A stretch of DNA of 64,000 bases from NCBI GenBank assembly GCA_930367215.1, contig OV884056.1, positions 56,730,308 to 56,794,307 on the forward strand. The letters are read 5' to 3'. The translations under genes were made by a program, and so were the position numbers. The stretch comes from Pollenia angustigena (lineage: Eukaryota > Arthropoda > Insecta > Diptera > Polleniidae). Position 1 is the stretch's first letter. Each line of letters starts with the position of its first letter. This document shows positions 11,109 to 22,936 of this stretch, piece by piece. The notes beneath the pieces were generated by a model that saw only the letters and a list, made by a program, of their open reading frames with translations, was not told the DNA's origin and ran no database searches.

Positions 11109-12600
11109 TGTAATAAGTACTAAGAATCCGAAATGACTATCAACAAACGTATTATATTGTTATTAAAACACAAACAGCAGGTACAAAGAAAATATTTAAA
11201 TAAAACTTGTAGTTCATATGAATACGAATCTGTTAGTCTTTGGAATATCATCAACCCAAACCAAACCCTCCCCCAAAAAAAAGGAAGTTATTCTAAAAAA
11301 AGTCAGCAATTTAAATATAAGTGTCATGATAATTAAGTTTTTTCTATAACTGAAGTGACAAAAAGCATTTGAAAGAAGATTTAAAACAGTTGGGGAACAT
11401 GTTTATGTTAATGCTGCTGACGATGACATGCTCCTGTTGCTCGAATGAGTTAGTAACGATTTTCCTGATGTTGAGAGAGTTTCTGCTTTAAATGTTTTTT
11501 TGAAATTTTTTTTCATAATATGTGACTAATTTTGAATGTTTTATTTTTCAGAGAATCTTTTCTTTTTGGATTTTTAATTAAGTCGTTTTAAATTTAAATA
11601 TAATGAGAAGGGAGGACAAAACAAAAACTCATTTAAATGTTTCTTAATTGTCTAGTCATTAAATAAATAATAAAATGAAAGACTCAAATTACATAAATAT
11701 GTCAAAAGCTGTTCCAAGTTGATTTTACAGTTGATGTGGCTGATGCTTTCGAATTGTTTTGTCAAATTTTTAATTAAAATTAAACAAATTATCAATTTGA
11801 ACAAAGTGAAAATTAATAAATTGTTAGATATTATTGTTTTAATTGTCATGTTAATGAAATGTTGCGTTAGTAAAGTTTTGAAGTAGCGATAAGGATGAAA
11901 GAGCTTAATCTGACAGTATAGTTGAAAATTTCCTTCGGGGAAATCAAGTGCCAATACCTATAATGCGGCAGTTATTTGAAATTGACAGATCTCTTGGAAT
12001 CGTGGCTGACCAGAGATTCTATCTGGTACTACGGGAGTTAGTAGACCCTGGTGCTTCGGCACCAGACTGACTATTGGTTGAGGCCCCAAGGGCATCCTTT
12101 TTGTAAAAAAATATTGCTTTTGCAAGCAGCCTACTTTTCTTGAGAAGAGTTGTCTTTGTGCTTGAAGCGATACATTTTGTGAGAATTACACATGGGGTAG
12201 TCAAATGGAGGAGGATGTTGAGTTGTAACACTGAGCTGACTCTCTTGCTAGGTGGAGAGTGCTTAATAGTGGATAAGGGGTAAATACTTGGAGTTGGTGA
12301 ATGAAGAGGGACCGAGTATGAACGGAGCAGACTTTGATTTCGTGAATGAGCAAAGAGTCGTAGATGAGGAAGAGTGGAGTGTGTTGGTTGAATGGTGAAG
12401 ATAAGGATTTAGTACTGTTGCTATCCAACAGATGCTGCTGCCTATTCCTAAAACAGCGAAGCGATTTGATTCCAAACTATAAGGGCGTTCATGCGAACAA
12501 ATTTAAAACAATCAACTCGTTATTATGCGAAATTAATTTAGGTTGCCTTGAGTAAGATTTCGATGATCCTTAAGGGCTAATAAATCAGTGTAAGTTAAAC
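11109..12600. other. 3' region of the two-exon gene and unassigned DNA
   Basis: 11109-11640 is AT-rich and probably includes the 3' UTR. 11990-12450 is less AT-rich (a GGTGCTTCGGCACC hairpin at about 12050-12063; several overlapping short frames on both strands) and may be an old element, but no family motif was found. Confidence 0.4.
11199..11204 (+). promoter_or_regulatory. Possible polyadenylation signal of the two-exon gene
   Basis: AATAAA 91 bp after the TAG stop at 11106. Such hexamers are common in AT-rich DNA, so this is a candidate only. Confidence 0.3.
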
Positions 12601-12623
12601 TCTCTTTTTGGTTTTAAATGTGT

Positions 12624-12668
12624 TAAGTCAGTAAATTTATAAGTCAGTAAATTTATAAGTCAGTAAGC
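12624..12668 (+). repeat. 17-bp tandem repeat
   Basis: About two and a half direct copies of AAGTCAGTAAATTTAT. Confidence 0.8.
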
Positions 12669-12764
12669 ATGTAAACCATTTCTAAGCGCTTTAAATCGGG
12701 CCTTTAAACTCCCAATTCAGACCTTTGAATTTCATAATATTTATCGTAGTGTTTCCACAATATT

Positions 12765-12904
12765 CACCCTTATTGTGTTTGGCGTATTTAAAATACGCCT
12801 ACGACAGTTTGGTAATAGATTAAAGGAAAAAAATTCACGTTCTCTTCAATCTATAACCAAACAGTCGTAGCCGTATTTTAAATACGCCAAACACAATAAG
12901 GGTG
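12765..12904. mobile_element. Near-perfect palindromic MITE
   Basis: 140 bp. The left arm starts CACCCTTATTGTGTTTGGCG; the right arm is its complement ending at 12904. Arms of ~48 bp pair with only isolated gaps around a ~40-bp loop. ATT directly abuts both ends and may be a 3-bp target duplication. Confidence 0.85.
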
Positions 12905-14828
12905 ATTATTTTTTCAACTTCATATATGTATATAATAACATATGGAGCATTGGTTCACTGCTGTTGAGCTTAAACTACATATAAATTTAAGTTTATTTCA
13001 ACAAAACCAGCGTTGAAATATTTACTGATTCAGTAGCCCTAAGAAGTATTTACAGAAGTGGGGTCCAAATCAAGTCGTTCAATATCGAACGAAATTACTT
13101 TTTAATATGACTGTTACTGCACATTTGCAAGATTCCTAATTTAATGTAAAAAATGCGAAAATGCTTTTGGTTTAAGCGCAAAATTGATTAACTCAACTTT
13201 AACTAATGAGCACTTAAATGCAAAATAGACTAAATAAAAAAGGAAAAAGTCAGATAAAGAAATTTTGGTGACCTTTCACAACTCCAGTTGACAGAAAATG
13301 ATTTTTACGAGATCACTTCATTTGTAAAGTTTTTCACCACCAAACAGGACTATTTGCTTGAAGTTTTATTCCATGATTTTATTTTTAAGAATACGGAAGA
13401 GGTTAAGTGTTGAAGAATTAAAGCCGAGGAATGTCGAAATGCGTAAAAGGATCATTACGCCAATATCAAATAACATTATAACGAGTTTTTAAAGTAATTT
13501 AAATAGGATCAGGATTAGAAAAGTCCCAGCCAGTCGAAAATGTTTGAAGACGATGACCTGGATGCTTTGATTTCGAACTTGCAGAATTATTAAGAGAAGA
13601 TCCAGCTGCAATTTACAGAACAGAATTTAACGCCACACGAACTGAAGCCAAAAGCGAAATGATTCTTAAGCAGCACTTAATTTTCGAGAGATAAAATGAG
13701 AACTTTTACAAAACACCGTATGCCAAACCTCATAAGCCAAGATCATCGACGCCAAATCCTAATACCAATGATGTCTAGTTTAGGCGAAATCATCTGTTAT
13801 GAGGGTAAAACAAATACGGATGACCTGTACCGAACCAAATTGCTACGCTCAAAGATAATGTAGAACAAAAACCGCCCTGATTGTGCAACTTGGTACGAGT
13901 CCATTAAATGATGTAATAGAAATACTTGACCTCATTAAGCAATTGATATTGTGCAATCGATTCTTCGTTTAAAACGATGGCGATATAATTTTTTTTAAAT
14001 CAATTATACGACCTAAACGCGTTCAAAATTATTTTTATTTTCGAAAAACTGATTTCACCATCGCATTTGACGTGCGACTTTTTTTTTAGAAATGAGCTAC
14101 ATATTTGATACGGGAGCAAATACATAAAAAAAACAAAAAAGAGTAAAAAATAAAAAAATTTCTTTTTAGGTTAGTTTGAAAAAGTTATCGCTATTATTTT
14201 AAGCGTACGGTTCTAACTGGGAAAAACTTTAAAATTTGTCTCCTATTAGACATAATTAATTCTGACTACTCTTTATTGCATTTGAAGAGAAAACCATAGT
14301 AGGAATGCGCTTTCCCTAAAAACAAGGAACTAAACATTATTCTGATTCAATTTCGCTCTCGAGAAATGAAAAAAAAAAAAATAAATTTTCTAGTTTAAAA
14401 TAGACTTTATTACAAAGTATTTTGTTGAAATAAAATCTCCAACTATTTATTATTTATATTGCTAACAATTTTCGAACTCCTTGTCAACGTACAAAAAGAT
14501 AATCATCACATTCGTACACAATTTTATCAAGAGGCAACCAATTGACAAACAATTTAAATCAAAATAACAAGGTGTGTAGTATTTCAATATCATTGACAAT
14601 TGTCTTCAATATATAATAAATGACAGGTGTTGTGTTTAATTGCCAGCTGCATTCAGAAGCACAGTTGAAATAGAAAAATGTGAAAGTAAAAGGAATTTAT
14701 GGGATAGAGCAGAAAAATAAAAGTGATAGAGCCAATAATGTTAGAAAAAAAGAAAGTTAAGTTAGTGTGTTCTTTTGTAAGGTTTGTGATGGTGATATGC
14801 TAAGGCAACAAAATTTCAGTTAGCGTTA
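12905..14828. other. Unassigned; possible decayed retroelement
   Basis: 13500-13960 has short conceptual peptides broken by stops in several frames (for example FEDDDLDALISNLQNY) with slightly lower AT content, resembling decayed coding DNA. No catalytic or zinc-knuckle motif confirms a gag or pol. The rest is AT-rich without recognisable structure. Confidence 0.35.
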
Positions 14829-15833
14829 CACAGAAAAAATTATTTTTCCAATTCAAACAAAAAATTTGTAGAATCAAACAATTTTTTGTCTGAAATCGGT
14901 CCTATAAACAAATTCGCATATTCAAACAATTTATTTGCATTTTGTTTATTGAAAAAAACACTGATTTTTTCAAACAAATAATTTAACTTAATCAAACAAA
15001 AAGTTTACTGAAATTCATATACTAAATTTCAAAATCAAAAAAAAAAAAGGTTTTTGCACAAGCAATGATGCGCACACAAGCTGGCATTGTATTAGAAGAT
15101 GATGGCAGAGAGAGCAGAGCGGCCGGCTGGCTTTGAGACACATTTTTTTGATGGAATAATTTTTGAACGAAGTCTTTTTTTATACACACCATGTTTTTCG
15201 TCATCACTCACTGTTGCTGTATCCTTTCCTTTGCTAATGAAGAAGAAATGTAACCCAAAAACGGCGACAGACCAACTCGATATGTTTTTCGTCGTCATTA
15301 TATTTTTGTATTTGGTGTATTTAAGCAAACAGTTTGAAAAAATTGAATACGGGATTTTGGTTTTTTTATAATCAACTTTGAAACCAACCAAAAATTTATT
15401 TTGTTTCTTATAATGTTGTTGTTGTTTAAAAAGAGTGAAACGTTTTTTTACCTGTTATTTTTTTGTTTTTTTTTTTACTTCAAACCTCTTCATCTTTCTT
15501 ACTGTTGCACTTTTTTTAAAGTGTCCAAAAATAGACTGTATGTGTTTTTTGTTGTAGTTCTTATATTTCACATAAAGAAGTGTTGCTTACGATCAAATAA
15601 AAAAATGCAAAAAGACGATAACATTAAAAAGCGTTAAATATTTCATATAAAATTATGAAAACTTGAAACCAATAACGCGTGAATTATATTTTTGAATGGT
15701 TGTCAACATTTTTGTTCGCTAAATAAAAATCAAACAAAAATTTTAATTGAATCAGTAAAAAAATTTGTAGAAATTAAAAAAATTTTCAAACAAGCGTTTG
15801 TTTGAAAATAATTCGGCAATAATTTTTTCTGTG
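14829..15833. mobile_element. CACAG element with 16-bp TIRs and TA target duplication
   Basis: Left CACAGAAAAAATTATT and right AATAATTTTTTCTGTG are perfect inverted repeats with TA on both outer sides. Subterminal CAAACAAAAATTT-like words recur near both ends. 1005 bp. The two overlapping open frames inside (15092-15391 minus, 15099-15371 plus) are low-complexity and not transposase-like. Confidence 0.75.
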
Positions 15834-16099
15834 TACGTAGATACATGTAAACTATAAAGTTTTCTCTTTTTCTCTCTCTGGTTCTATCTAAAAGTACAAA
15901 AACGATAAATTTACTGAAATTTTTCTAAATTTAAGAAGATTTTTCTTAATACAAACAAAATAAGTTGAAATCAAAGAAATTATTTTTAGATTTTGGATTG
16001 CATAAGAAAATAAACTTCCTTCCGTGTTCTCTTCCCTACGCCCTGCTGTTTTTTAGTTGCTTTGTTTGCTATTTTTTTTACTCTTTTAAGATATATTTT

Positions 16100-16248
16100 T
16101 TTTATTTTTTATTTTAATTCCCTAAGGTTATCCCAGCGAAGCTCTACGCTTGTCTGCAGGAAAGTAACCAGAGTCCTTGGCAGGAATCGAACCCACAACC
16201 CCGGCGCTGATAGACTAGCTCACTACCAGATAGCTACCTGGGCACTCA
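16100..16248 (-). mobile_element. tRNA-derived SINE
   Basis: Reading the minus strand: a tRNA-like head (AGTGCCCAGGTAGCTATCTG, GTGAGCTAGTC), a perfect Pol III B box GGTTCGATTCC, then a shared tail with TTTCCTGCAGACAAGCG and an A/T-rich end. The same unit in plus orientation is at 27171-27320, with differences scattered along its length, so this is a dispersed SINE and not a functional tRNA gene. Confidence 0.82.
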
Positions 16249-16372
16249 TACGGTTATAAATATCGTAGTAGTTATGCCCACCACTAGTTAAATGAAAGAT
16301 TAAATACTAATCAAAGAAGTGGTTGTGTTGAACCCTGGAAAAAATTAATTTTTTAAAGTTCGTTAAATAACA

Positions 16373-16766
16373 CTGGTCGCAGTGATGGAAAATTCAGTAC
16401 TATGGTACTATTTTCAGTACTTTTTCGTTTCAAAAATACCACGGTACCTCCACGTACGTTTTAGTACTATTTTCTGGTTATTCTTCTATGTTTAGAAATA
16501 TAGTGTTGATATTTTTGTTTTACATTAACAACTAGGGCTAGGGAACTAATTCCGACTCCAACCGCTGAAATTTCAACTTCGACTCCTAATCTAACCTTAA
16601 TGCCAAATGTATATGAGACTGGTACTTATTTGACTTTAAACTCTTTTTTTAATGAAGTACCTTTTAAATGGTTAAATATAGCAAGAAAAGGATTCAGTAA
16701 AAATTTCGAATCAATATTTTAATTATTGCATCGCCAATTTCGAAGTCTTTTTATTTTGGAAATGAT
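16373..16766. other. Unassigned; repeated words
   Basis: Includes CAGTACTATGGTACTATTTTCAGTAC at 16399-16424, and GACTCCAACC/CTTCGACTCC words at 16554-16585 that echo 21310-21385. No element boundaries resolved. Confidence 0.35.
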
Positions 16767-17026
16767 CAGGCATGTTCTGTAAATCACAAGATTTCATATC
16801 ACTTGTGATTTTGAAATCACAATTGTGATTAATGGGGGGTTTTGAAAATAACAAAAAATTTAACTTAGTTAAAAATGCTGGAAACAAATAAGCAAGTAAT
16901 TTTGAATCGGCGGCCACTTAGCTGATTGGTTTCAAATCACAATTATGAAAAAAACCTATTTTTCCAGAACACCTTTTTTGTAAATTCAAATCACTTTCAC
17001 AAAAAGTGATTTTCAGAACATGCCTG
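16767..17026. mobile_element. MITE with CAGGCATGTTCTG ends
   Basis: Left CAGGCATGTTCTGTAAATCA and right complement CAGGCATGTTCTGAAAATCA form a 20-bp TIR with one mismatch. Subterminal AATCACAATTGTGATT-type palindromes recur. 260 bp. Target duplication not evident. Confidence 0.75.
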
Positions 17027-17099
17027 TATTAGAATATTTTTTAAAATTTAACAAAAGTTATCAACATGGGTTTCAAGAACACCTGTAATGAATTCGCCT

Positions 17100-17162
17100 T
17101 AATGTCACGTCTAGTTTTCGGGCGAAATATTACTGCCGCCCATAAAAAAACTAGACGTGATA
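17100..17162. repeat. Short hairpin repeat
   Basis: TCACGTCTAGTTTT...GGGCG and CGCCC...AAAACTAGACGTGA pair across a ~15-base loop. Probably a very small MITE remnant. Confidence 0.6.
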
Positions 17163-17232
17163 GCAAAAATTAAAAACGGATTTGATTAAAGCGCCTTAAA
17201 ACCTTTATATTCTGTATCTTTTTATTTAGAAC

Positions 17233-18703
17233 AGTGTTCGAAAATAAACACTAAATATCGCTCCTTAGTGTTCGGTTCAGTAGATTTGTGGAAAACATAA
17301 ACGCTAAAAGTGTTTGTGTTGAAAATCGTTAAAAAGAACGTTTCCCTGTTAGTCATCTTTCGGACACAAAAATAATCCGGTTTTTATCAAACTCAACAAA
17401 AGATGAGAACATTTAATTCATCATTGTGTTCGGTTAAGCTCATTAATGTTTGTCCCTTTTGGCTGGTTTTCTTAACCAAACATTTTTTACATAAACAAAA
17501 TACACATACGAAAAAAAAATAAAAAGCCAGCAAAATAATTTCACACAAACTATACATAAACACAATACACACACAAGCTAAGCTGTTCGTGGTGGGGTCG
17601 TTGCTAAAATTTTTTGTTGGTTCATTTCTTTATCAATGTAAACAAGTTAGAGTTTGATACCCTCCACCGACAGTTCGAATGTTTAAGGAGTTATATCTGT
17701 ATGATGTAATTATTATCTTAAACTGTGACGATTTGTTATTAATTATGGTTTTAGGCGACTAAACTGTTTTCCGGTAGGAGGGTTACAGCGTCATTTCTAG
17801 TCCTTTAAAACTGTAACGTACCAATTTCTGTTATGCTAGCATTATTAATTATGGCTTTACGTGTACTAAACTGTTTTCCGGGAGTAGGGTTTCTATGGGA
17901 CCTAGGGTAAATTATGTACCGATCTTCACCAAATTTCACAGTATCATTTATAGTCCTATAAAACTGTGACGAGCCAAAATTTGTTATGATTGCATTATTT
18001 TTTACGGTTTTACGCGTACTAAACTGTTTTCCGGGAGTTGTGTTTATATGGGGCTTAGGGTAAATTATGGACGGATCTTCACGAAATTTAACAGCGTGAT
18101 TTCCAGTCGAATAAAACAAATTTTTGCAAAATCTTATCTCATTCCGTGCCTTGTTCCAGCATTTATGTTATTTTTTGTAACAAAATTATCAATTTTTTTA
18201 GGTGGTGGTTCCACATTTTGATTCATAGCTCTGGTCCTACTGAACCGATTTTGCTGGATCCCAAACTGCTTAGGATAACTACAAGCAATTTGGCACCAAG
18301 TTTGTTCATTTCTTTTGAGTTGTTCGAAAGTGAGCGTGTTTTCAACAGACGGACAGACAGACAGACGGACATGGCTAAATCGACTTAGAATTACTCCAGG
18401 AACCAGGATATATATACTTTATAGGGTCTGAGATGAATAATAAAAAAGTTTCACACGGAATGACAAACTAAATATACCCTCTTCACTACTACTTGTGGTG
18501 GAGGGTATAAAAAGAAACATTATAGAACATTAAAATATAATGTTTGTTTATAGTATCACTACAATTGTTCGGCTCTTTTTTGAAAATATTTACGAACGGT
18601 ATTAAGGGTTGTGTTCGTCTACACAATCACTAAAAAAAACGAAATCGTTCTTGGGTGTGTGAGCCGAACGTTAAATAATGTACTGTTTATTTTCGAACAC
18701 TGA
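17233..18703. mobile_element. CAGTGTTCGAAA TIR element, interrupted copy
   Basis: Ends CAGTGTTCGAAAATAAACA and its complement TGTTTATTTTCGAACACTG (18685-18703) are perfect 19-bp inverted repeats. The left portion matches 8886-9175, and the right portion (GTGTGTGAGCCGAACGTTAAATAATG) matches the inverted copy at 22937-23829. A TATACCC element fills 17656-18511. No transposase seen; ends are hAT-like, but an 8-bp target duplication is not visible. Confidence 0.8.
17656..18511 (+). mobile_element. TATACCC composite repeat, full copy
   Basis: Opens GATACCCTCCACCGACAG and closes GTGGTGGAGGGTATA, so its ends are short inverted words. The left half is made of ~153-bp direct repeats (ACTAAACTGTTTTCCGG recurs near 17759, 17866 and 18019), the first with a ~46-bp deletion relative to the copy at 63695. 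The right half (CCACATTTTGATTCATAGCT, ...ACAGACGGACAGACAGACAG) recurs inverted at 62985-63355. No coding function: open frames here are translations of the repeats. Inserted in the element at 17233-18703. Confidence 0.75.
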
Positions 18704-19585
18704 CTTAAAAGGTTTATTTTTTTTTATTGATTTTTGTGTCGCAGCCCTTTTTTTAGAGTGTAGAACAGTCATTGATCAAAAAGTCTTCAATAAAAAAATA
18801 AAGGGTGTAAAATTTCAATATTTAATTGATGGTTTGTACAAATATTTCATAAGAACATGTTAATAATTGTAAGTTTGTCTTCTCTAAGTGGCTGTTATTT
18901 TAATTTTTTATTAAAAAAATAACTTAAAGTATTTATTTACCTATAATTACAGTTTAGAAATAATTGGAAAAGTAATAAAATTTTATTATTAAGATATAAA
19001 AACGTTCACGTGTTCTGGCTTAGAAATAGAATAGGCGTTACATATTGGCAGTTTAAATAAGTTATGGACGTGTTACAACAAAAAAATTGAACAATCAAAT
19101 TATTTTACCATTTGGTCTTCAAAAAAATTGAAAATTTTTAAAAAAATTGTTTTTTAATTAAACAGTAAATGTTAAATTTTGTTATACAAAACTTTTTGCA
19201 GAAACGTTGTTTTTCTTAATGGATGACTAATTGAACCAAGAAATGTTTGTCAGTGACAATAATTTGGTAAAAGCAACCATATTTTTGAAAATTCTTTGTT
19301 AAAAATAGTTTTGTCAGAGCAGACCATTTTGAATATATGTTTTCTTTGCGTGTGCCAGAACTGTACAATTGGCATGGAAATCAAAATAATTTCAACCAAA
19401 CTGATTTGAAACTGATTTTAACTTTCAAAATGAATTTTTGTCAAAATGGCAATATTTTTTGATCGAAATTACTTTAAAATTACTACTTTTAGAAATCATT
19501 AAATGCAGTTAATTTCATTGCAATCAATTCGATTGCAATACAATTTTTTATGAAATTCAATCAATTTCTCTTAAATCACAACTTA
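18704..19585. other. Unassigned AT-rich sequence
   Basis: No element boundaries or coding signature recognised. Confidence 0.5.
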
Positions 19586-20516
19586 CAGTGAGCCAAAAAA
19601 AACTTGTACACTTGTTAAATTAAAATAAAAGAAAATACAGAGATTAAAGTAAAACCATATTATAACTTTTATTTCACATTAATTAAATTTTAAAATCTAT
19701 ATTTTAATTTAATTAAACTTCTTTTTCATTTTGTATATTTTAACGTTGAAAAAAAAACAACAAAAACATAAATATGCTAAAACGCATTAACAAACAAAAA
19801 GTTGTACAGGACAAAAAACTTAACGTAACTTTAAAAAACATTAAAATATTTAGGTTTTCAATATTTTGTATGGTGTCCTTTATCGTCTTTAACAGAAAGA
19901 AGTCTTCTTGGCATCGAATGGATTATATTTTTTGTTACTTCTTGGGGAATAGAACTCCAGTTATCTTTAAGAGCGTTTTTTAAGGATTATTTTCCGGATA
20001 TGTGGTAATCTCTTAATTTTGTTTTTATATGAGCCCACAAATGCCCAATCGGATTTAAATCCGGGCTCTGGGGAGGATGAGGCAAAACTTTTTTTGTGTT
20101 ATAAAGCAACCATTCCCTTCCGATAACGGCCGAATGCTTTGGATCATTATATTGCATGAAAACAAAATCATTCCCAAAACCCATTTTTTTGGCGGATAAT
20201 GGCAATTTTTCAGGATATTTAAATATCTATTTTATTCATGATTCCCTCGATACACACAAGGTTACCTACTCCATTAGCACTCTTACACTCCCTAACCATA
20301 ATATTGCCGCCACCGTGCTTAACAGTATGAAGAATATTTCGTGGAATAAGTGCTTCTCCTAACTTTCTCCATACAGATTTAAGTCCATTACTTCCAAATA
20401 CATATTTGTCTGCACTTGGATTCGTAGATTAAGTGCTTCCCCTCTCCTTATGGTTTACTTTAATCTCTGTGTTTTTATTTTACTTTAACAAGTGTACAAG
20501 TTTTTTTTTGCAAGTG
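19586..20516 (-). mobile_element. Defective Tc1-like transposon
   Basis: The left end TA|CAGTGAGCCAAAAAAAACTT and inner repeat AACTTGTACACTTGTTAAA are mirrored at 20485-20510 (TTAACAAGTGTACAAGTT); the outer right end has decayed. At ~930 bp it is well short of a full Tc1 element (about 1.6 kb). Minus-strand coding remnants of the DDE transposase lie between. Confidence 0.82.
19987..20420 (-). pseudogene. Tc1-like transposase fragment, catalytically dead
   Basis: The upstream piece (about 20420-20240) reads HTVKHGGGNIMV and NGVGNLVCIEGIMNK, hallmarks of Tc1 transposases. It then hits a stop and frameshift and continues as the 72-codon frame 20205-19987. That frame has QYNDPKHSA and PQSPDLNPIGHLW, the second and third catalytic blocks of the DD34E domain. 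In the family the second acid is the first D of QDND and the third is E in PIEHLW. Here they are Tyr and Gly, at the correct spacing of 34. The N-terminal DNA-binding domain is missing. Confidence 0.85.
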
Positions 20517-20898
20517 AAAGTCCAGCGAAATAATACACACTTGGAACCTAGCGGTTGTCAACGAAATCGGACATGGTTGATAATTCAAAATTATCAGAGT
20601 CATCTGTATGTCTGGAAGAAGGAGTATCATTTAAAGAACACGAATATTTTGATTCTAATTCAATTTTATTGCTATTGCTGGATTTGTTTGCAACTAAATT
20701 AAACCGATTGCAATCAAATACTTATATGAATTGATTTGAATAAAGTTAATTAATTTTTACTCGCATACAGTCTATTGCCGATTTCGAATTCATTAAAAAG
20801 TTAGCAATCATGTGACTGCAATTGAATCCATTGAAATCTTTAACAGATCCAGCGTGTTCTCTGTGAAACTTAAAAGCAAACGTGCCCTCTCTGTATTT

Positions 20899-21032
20899 GA
20901 CACAGATCTCTATCAAGTAATTTCAGAATTTTCAACATAATTTTGATGTTGAAAATAAAGAACGCTTGTCAAAGAAGGAAATTTAGAATTCGGGAATTAC
21001 TCAAAAGAGATCTGTGTGAAATACAAGCAGAA
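20899..21032. repeat. Hairpin MITE-like inverted repeat
   Basis: TGTATTTGACACAGATCTCT...AGTAATTTC pairs with GAATTACTCAAAAGAGATCT...GTGAAATACA across ~60 bp. No target duplication identified. Confidence 0.6.
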
Positions 21033-21480
21033 CTTGTACCATAATTAAGAATAACAGAAAACATTATTTCCTTTAAAATCTAAAACGCGCCGCATTGAGC
21101 TTAAATATAGTTATTTACATACATATGTAAAGTAGACTGGTCCCTTTTTTCCGACTTTAAAAATTTCAAGGCAGATCCTCTTAAAATTTATTTTGAAAAA
21201 TTATCAAAAATTTCTTTTTGGGAATACAATATATTAATTTAAAAGATTTTGTTATTCGCGCTTAATTCCCAATTTTTATTCTTGATAAAAACACTGAAAA
21301 ATTTTAGAGTCGGAGTCGCGAGTGTTTTTTTTTGGTTACTTCGACTCCGACTTCCGTACATAAACCGCAACTCTGACTCCACATCTTTTTCAAAAATAAT
21401 AAAAATTCATTTAAAAGCAAGATATTTGGAAGCCTCAAAACAGAAGGGTTACCGCGAATTGCGATTCAAAAGAAAACATT
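21033..21480. other. Unassigned sequence
   Basis: Carries AGTCGGAGTCGCGAGTG and CTTCGACTCCGACTTCCG in inverted relation at 21308-21355, echoing 16554-16585; otherwise featureless. Confidence 0.35.
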
Positions 21481-21745
21481 TACGAGCTCAATTTGTTCTG
21501 TGTATAACGGCTTTCGTACTTTGAATAAAAGAAAGTTTTTTATATTCTTTATCGAAAATAACAAAATCCCTTTCAAAACAGAAATTCTCTTTTACGAACT
21601 ATAACTTAACCTCAAATTTCCCATTTGTTTATAAATACAACTCTGCCATCGTTTCTAACCAGTTCGAAAATCGTTAAACACAGTAAGAACTTTTAAATTA
21701 TTTCTTTCCAATCGAAATACACTGCAATCCCCCAGAAGACGTTGA
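21480..21745. mobile_element. Partial diverged copy of the TACCGCGTATT element
   Basis: Shares TTCCCATTTGTTTATA, ACAACTCTG(C/A)CATCGTTTC and the AATCGAAATAC end with 2660-2800 in the same order; the left end is missing. Confidence 0.5.
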
Positions 21746-21813
21746 AAGATTAAAATGCGAATATTTCTTGAATGTTGCTCAAAAACTGGATCCAATTTTG
21801 ACAAATGAATACA

Positions 21814-21905
21814 GGGGCCAAATTACGCCATTCGATATCGATCGAAATTTTTATTCAAATTATATTGTAATTTTGATCGATAGTGAATGCCGTAATTTGG
21901 CCTCA
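21814..21905. mobile_element. Hairpin MITE, GGGGCCAAATTAC family, copy 1
   Basis: The ~36-bp arms GGGGCCAAATTACGCCATTC.../...GAATGCCGTAATTTGGCC are inverted around a short AT loop, and include ATTCGATATCGATCGAAATT. A near-identical unit lies at 52486-52576. Confidence 0.85.
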
Positions 21906-22069
21906 GAATTCAAATTGAATTTCCAAAGTTGTATATCATTCTTCGATTGTAACATAAATACTACAATTGTAGCAAAACCTTAAATTCTCTGAAATTTCAC
22001 ATCAAAAGATTTCCCAAAATTCATAAAATATATATAATATATTTTTGTCGATAAGAAACCATACTCTTA

Positions 22070-22812
22070 AGCTCGATTCACCCATGCGTTCCGAACAATA
22101 TTTTTGTCCGAAAAATAATTTTTTTACAGAGAGTGTTCTGCAACACGATTCACCCAGTTCGGAAAATTTGTCCGGACAAACAAAGCTACCATAAAGTTTG
22201 CTGATGTAAACAATTATACAAAATGGCTGCACAACTAGCAAACCACTTATTTTGAATTGTTTTCTAAAAGTGTGGTAAAGAAAATGGACGAAAAAAGGAA
22301 AGTGATTTTATTTTTTTTAATTATATTATTTTTTTTTATTTAATTATTCAGCAGAAAACAATCATTTCAACATTTATGTACAAAAAGAAAAAAAAGTGGC
22401 AACTCAGTTCATTTTGTTCTGAACAAAAATTAAAATTAAACACTTGCCCAAGGCCCATTGAATAGGCCTGCGCAAGAAGCCTAATGATCATTGTTTATGT
22501 TCTTTTTAGTTGTCAAAAGTTGTTTACATTTTGCTTACATGTGCATGTATATGTTTGTTTACGTTTATTGTTTTTTCCCACACATACACGTTTTTTCCTT
22601 TTGCTTTGTATATGTGGTAGTAAGTTTTTGACAACTAAAAAAAAATTTACACAAACAAAATACATGTCGTTTTTTGTTTTTGTTCAAGTAAGCAGACCTG
22701 ATAGATGGGCCTTGTACTTGCCATACAAAATAATTTTTCTCTCTCTCAGAAGTAAGACGTCAAACTCAATTTTAAAAAAAATATTGTTCGGAACTCATGG
22801 GTGAATCGAGCC
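22070..22812. mobile_element. TIR element with GCTCGATTCACCCATG ends
   Basis: Left GCTCGATTCACCCATGCGTT, right complement GCTCGATTCACCCATGAGTT; both continue CCGAACAATATTTTT, giving ~37-bp TIRs. TA lies immediately outside each end. A second subterminal GATTCACCCAGTTCGGAAAA occurs at about 22148. 743 bp, no transposase. Confidence 0.8.
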
Positions 22813-22936
22813 TAAGAAGCCCTTGCGTTTTAAGCTTTCATTTATTTTAATCCTTTTCGAACAATCTAGCTGGGGAAGTATTTTCTTTCATAGTCTTAAG
22901 TATGGACAATTTTTGTTGATTGGCACATTTCTGATT

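Noticed and set aside
13500..13960. Retroviral-type gag remnant
   Set aside because: Only short peptides between stops and no CCHC knuckle or pol motif; left as unassigned.
15092..15391. Overlapping ~90-100-codon frames on both strands
   Set aside because: They lie inside a CACAG TIR element, are low-complexity, and show no transposase motif.
17805..18119. 104-codon minus-strand open frame with internal repeats
   Set aside because: It is a translation of the ~153-bp direct repeats of the TATACCC element; the repeated peptide words follow the DNA repeat, and no start or splice context supports it.
18146..18388. Matching open frames at 18146-18388 (plus) and 63057-63323 (minus)
   Set aside because: Same repeat in opposite orientation; similarity is at DNA level including non-coding flanks, with indels that shift the frame.
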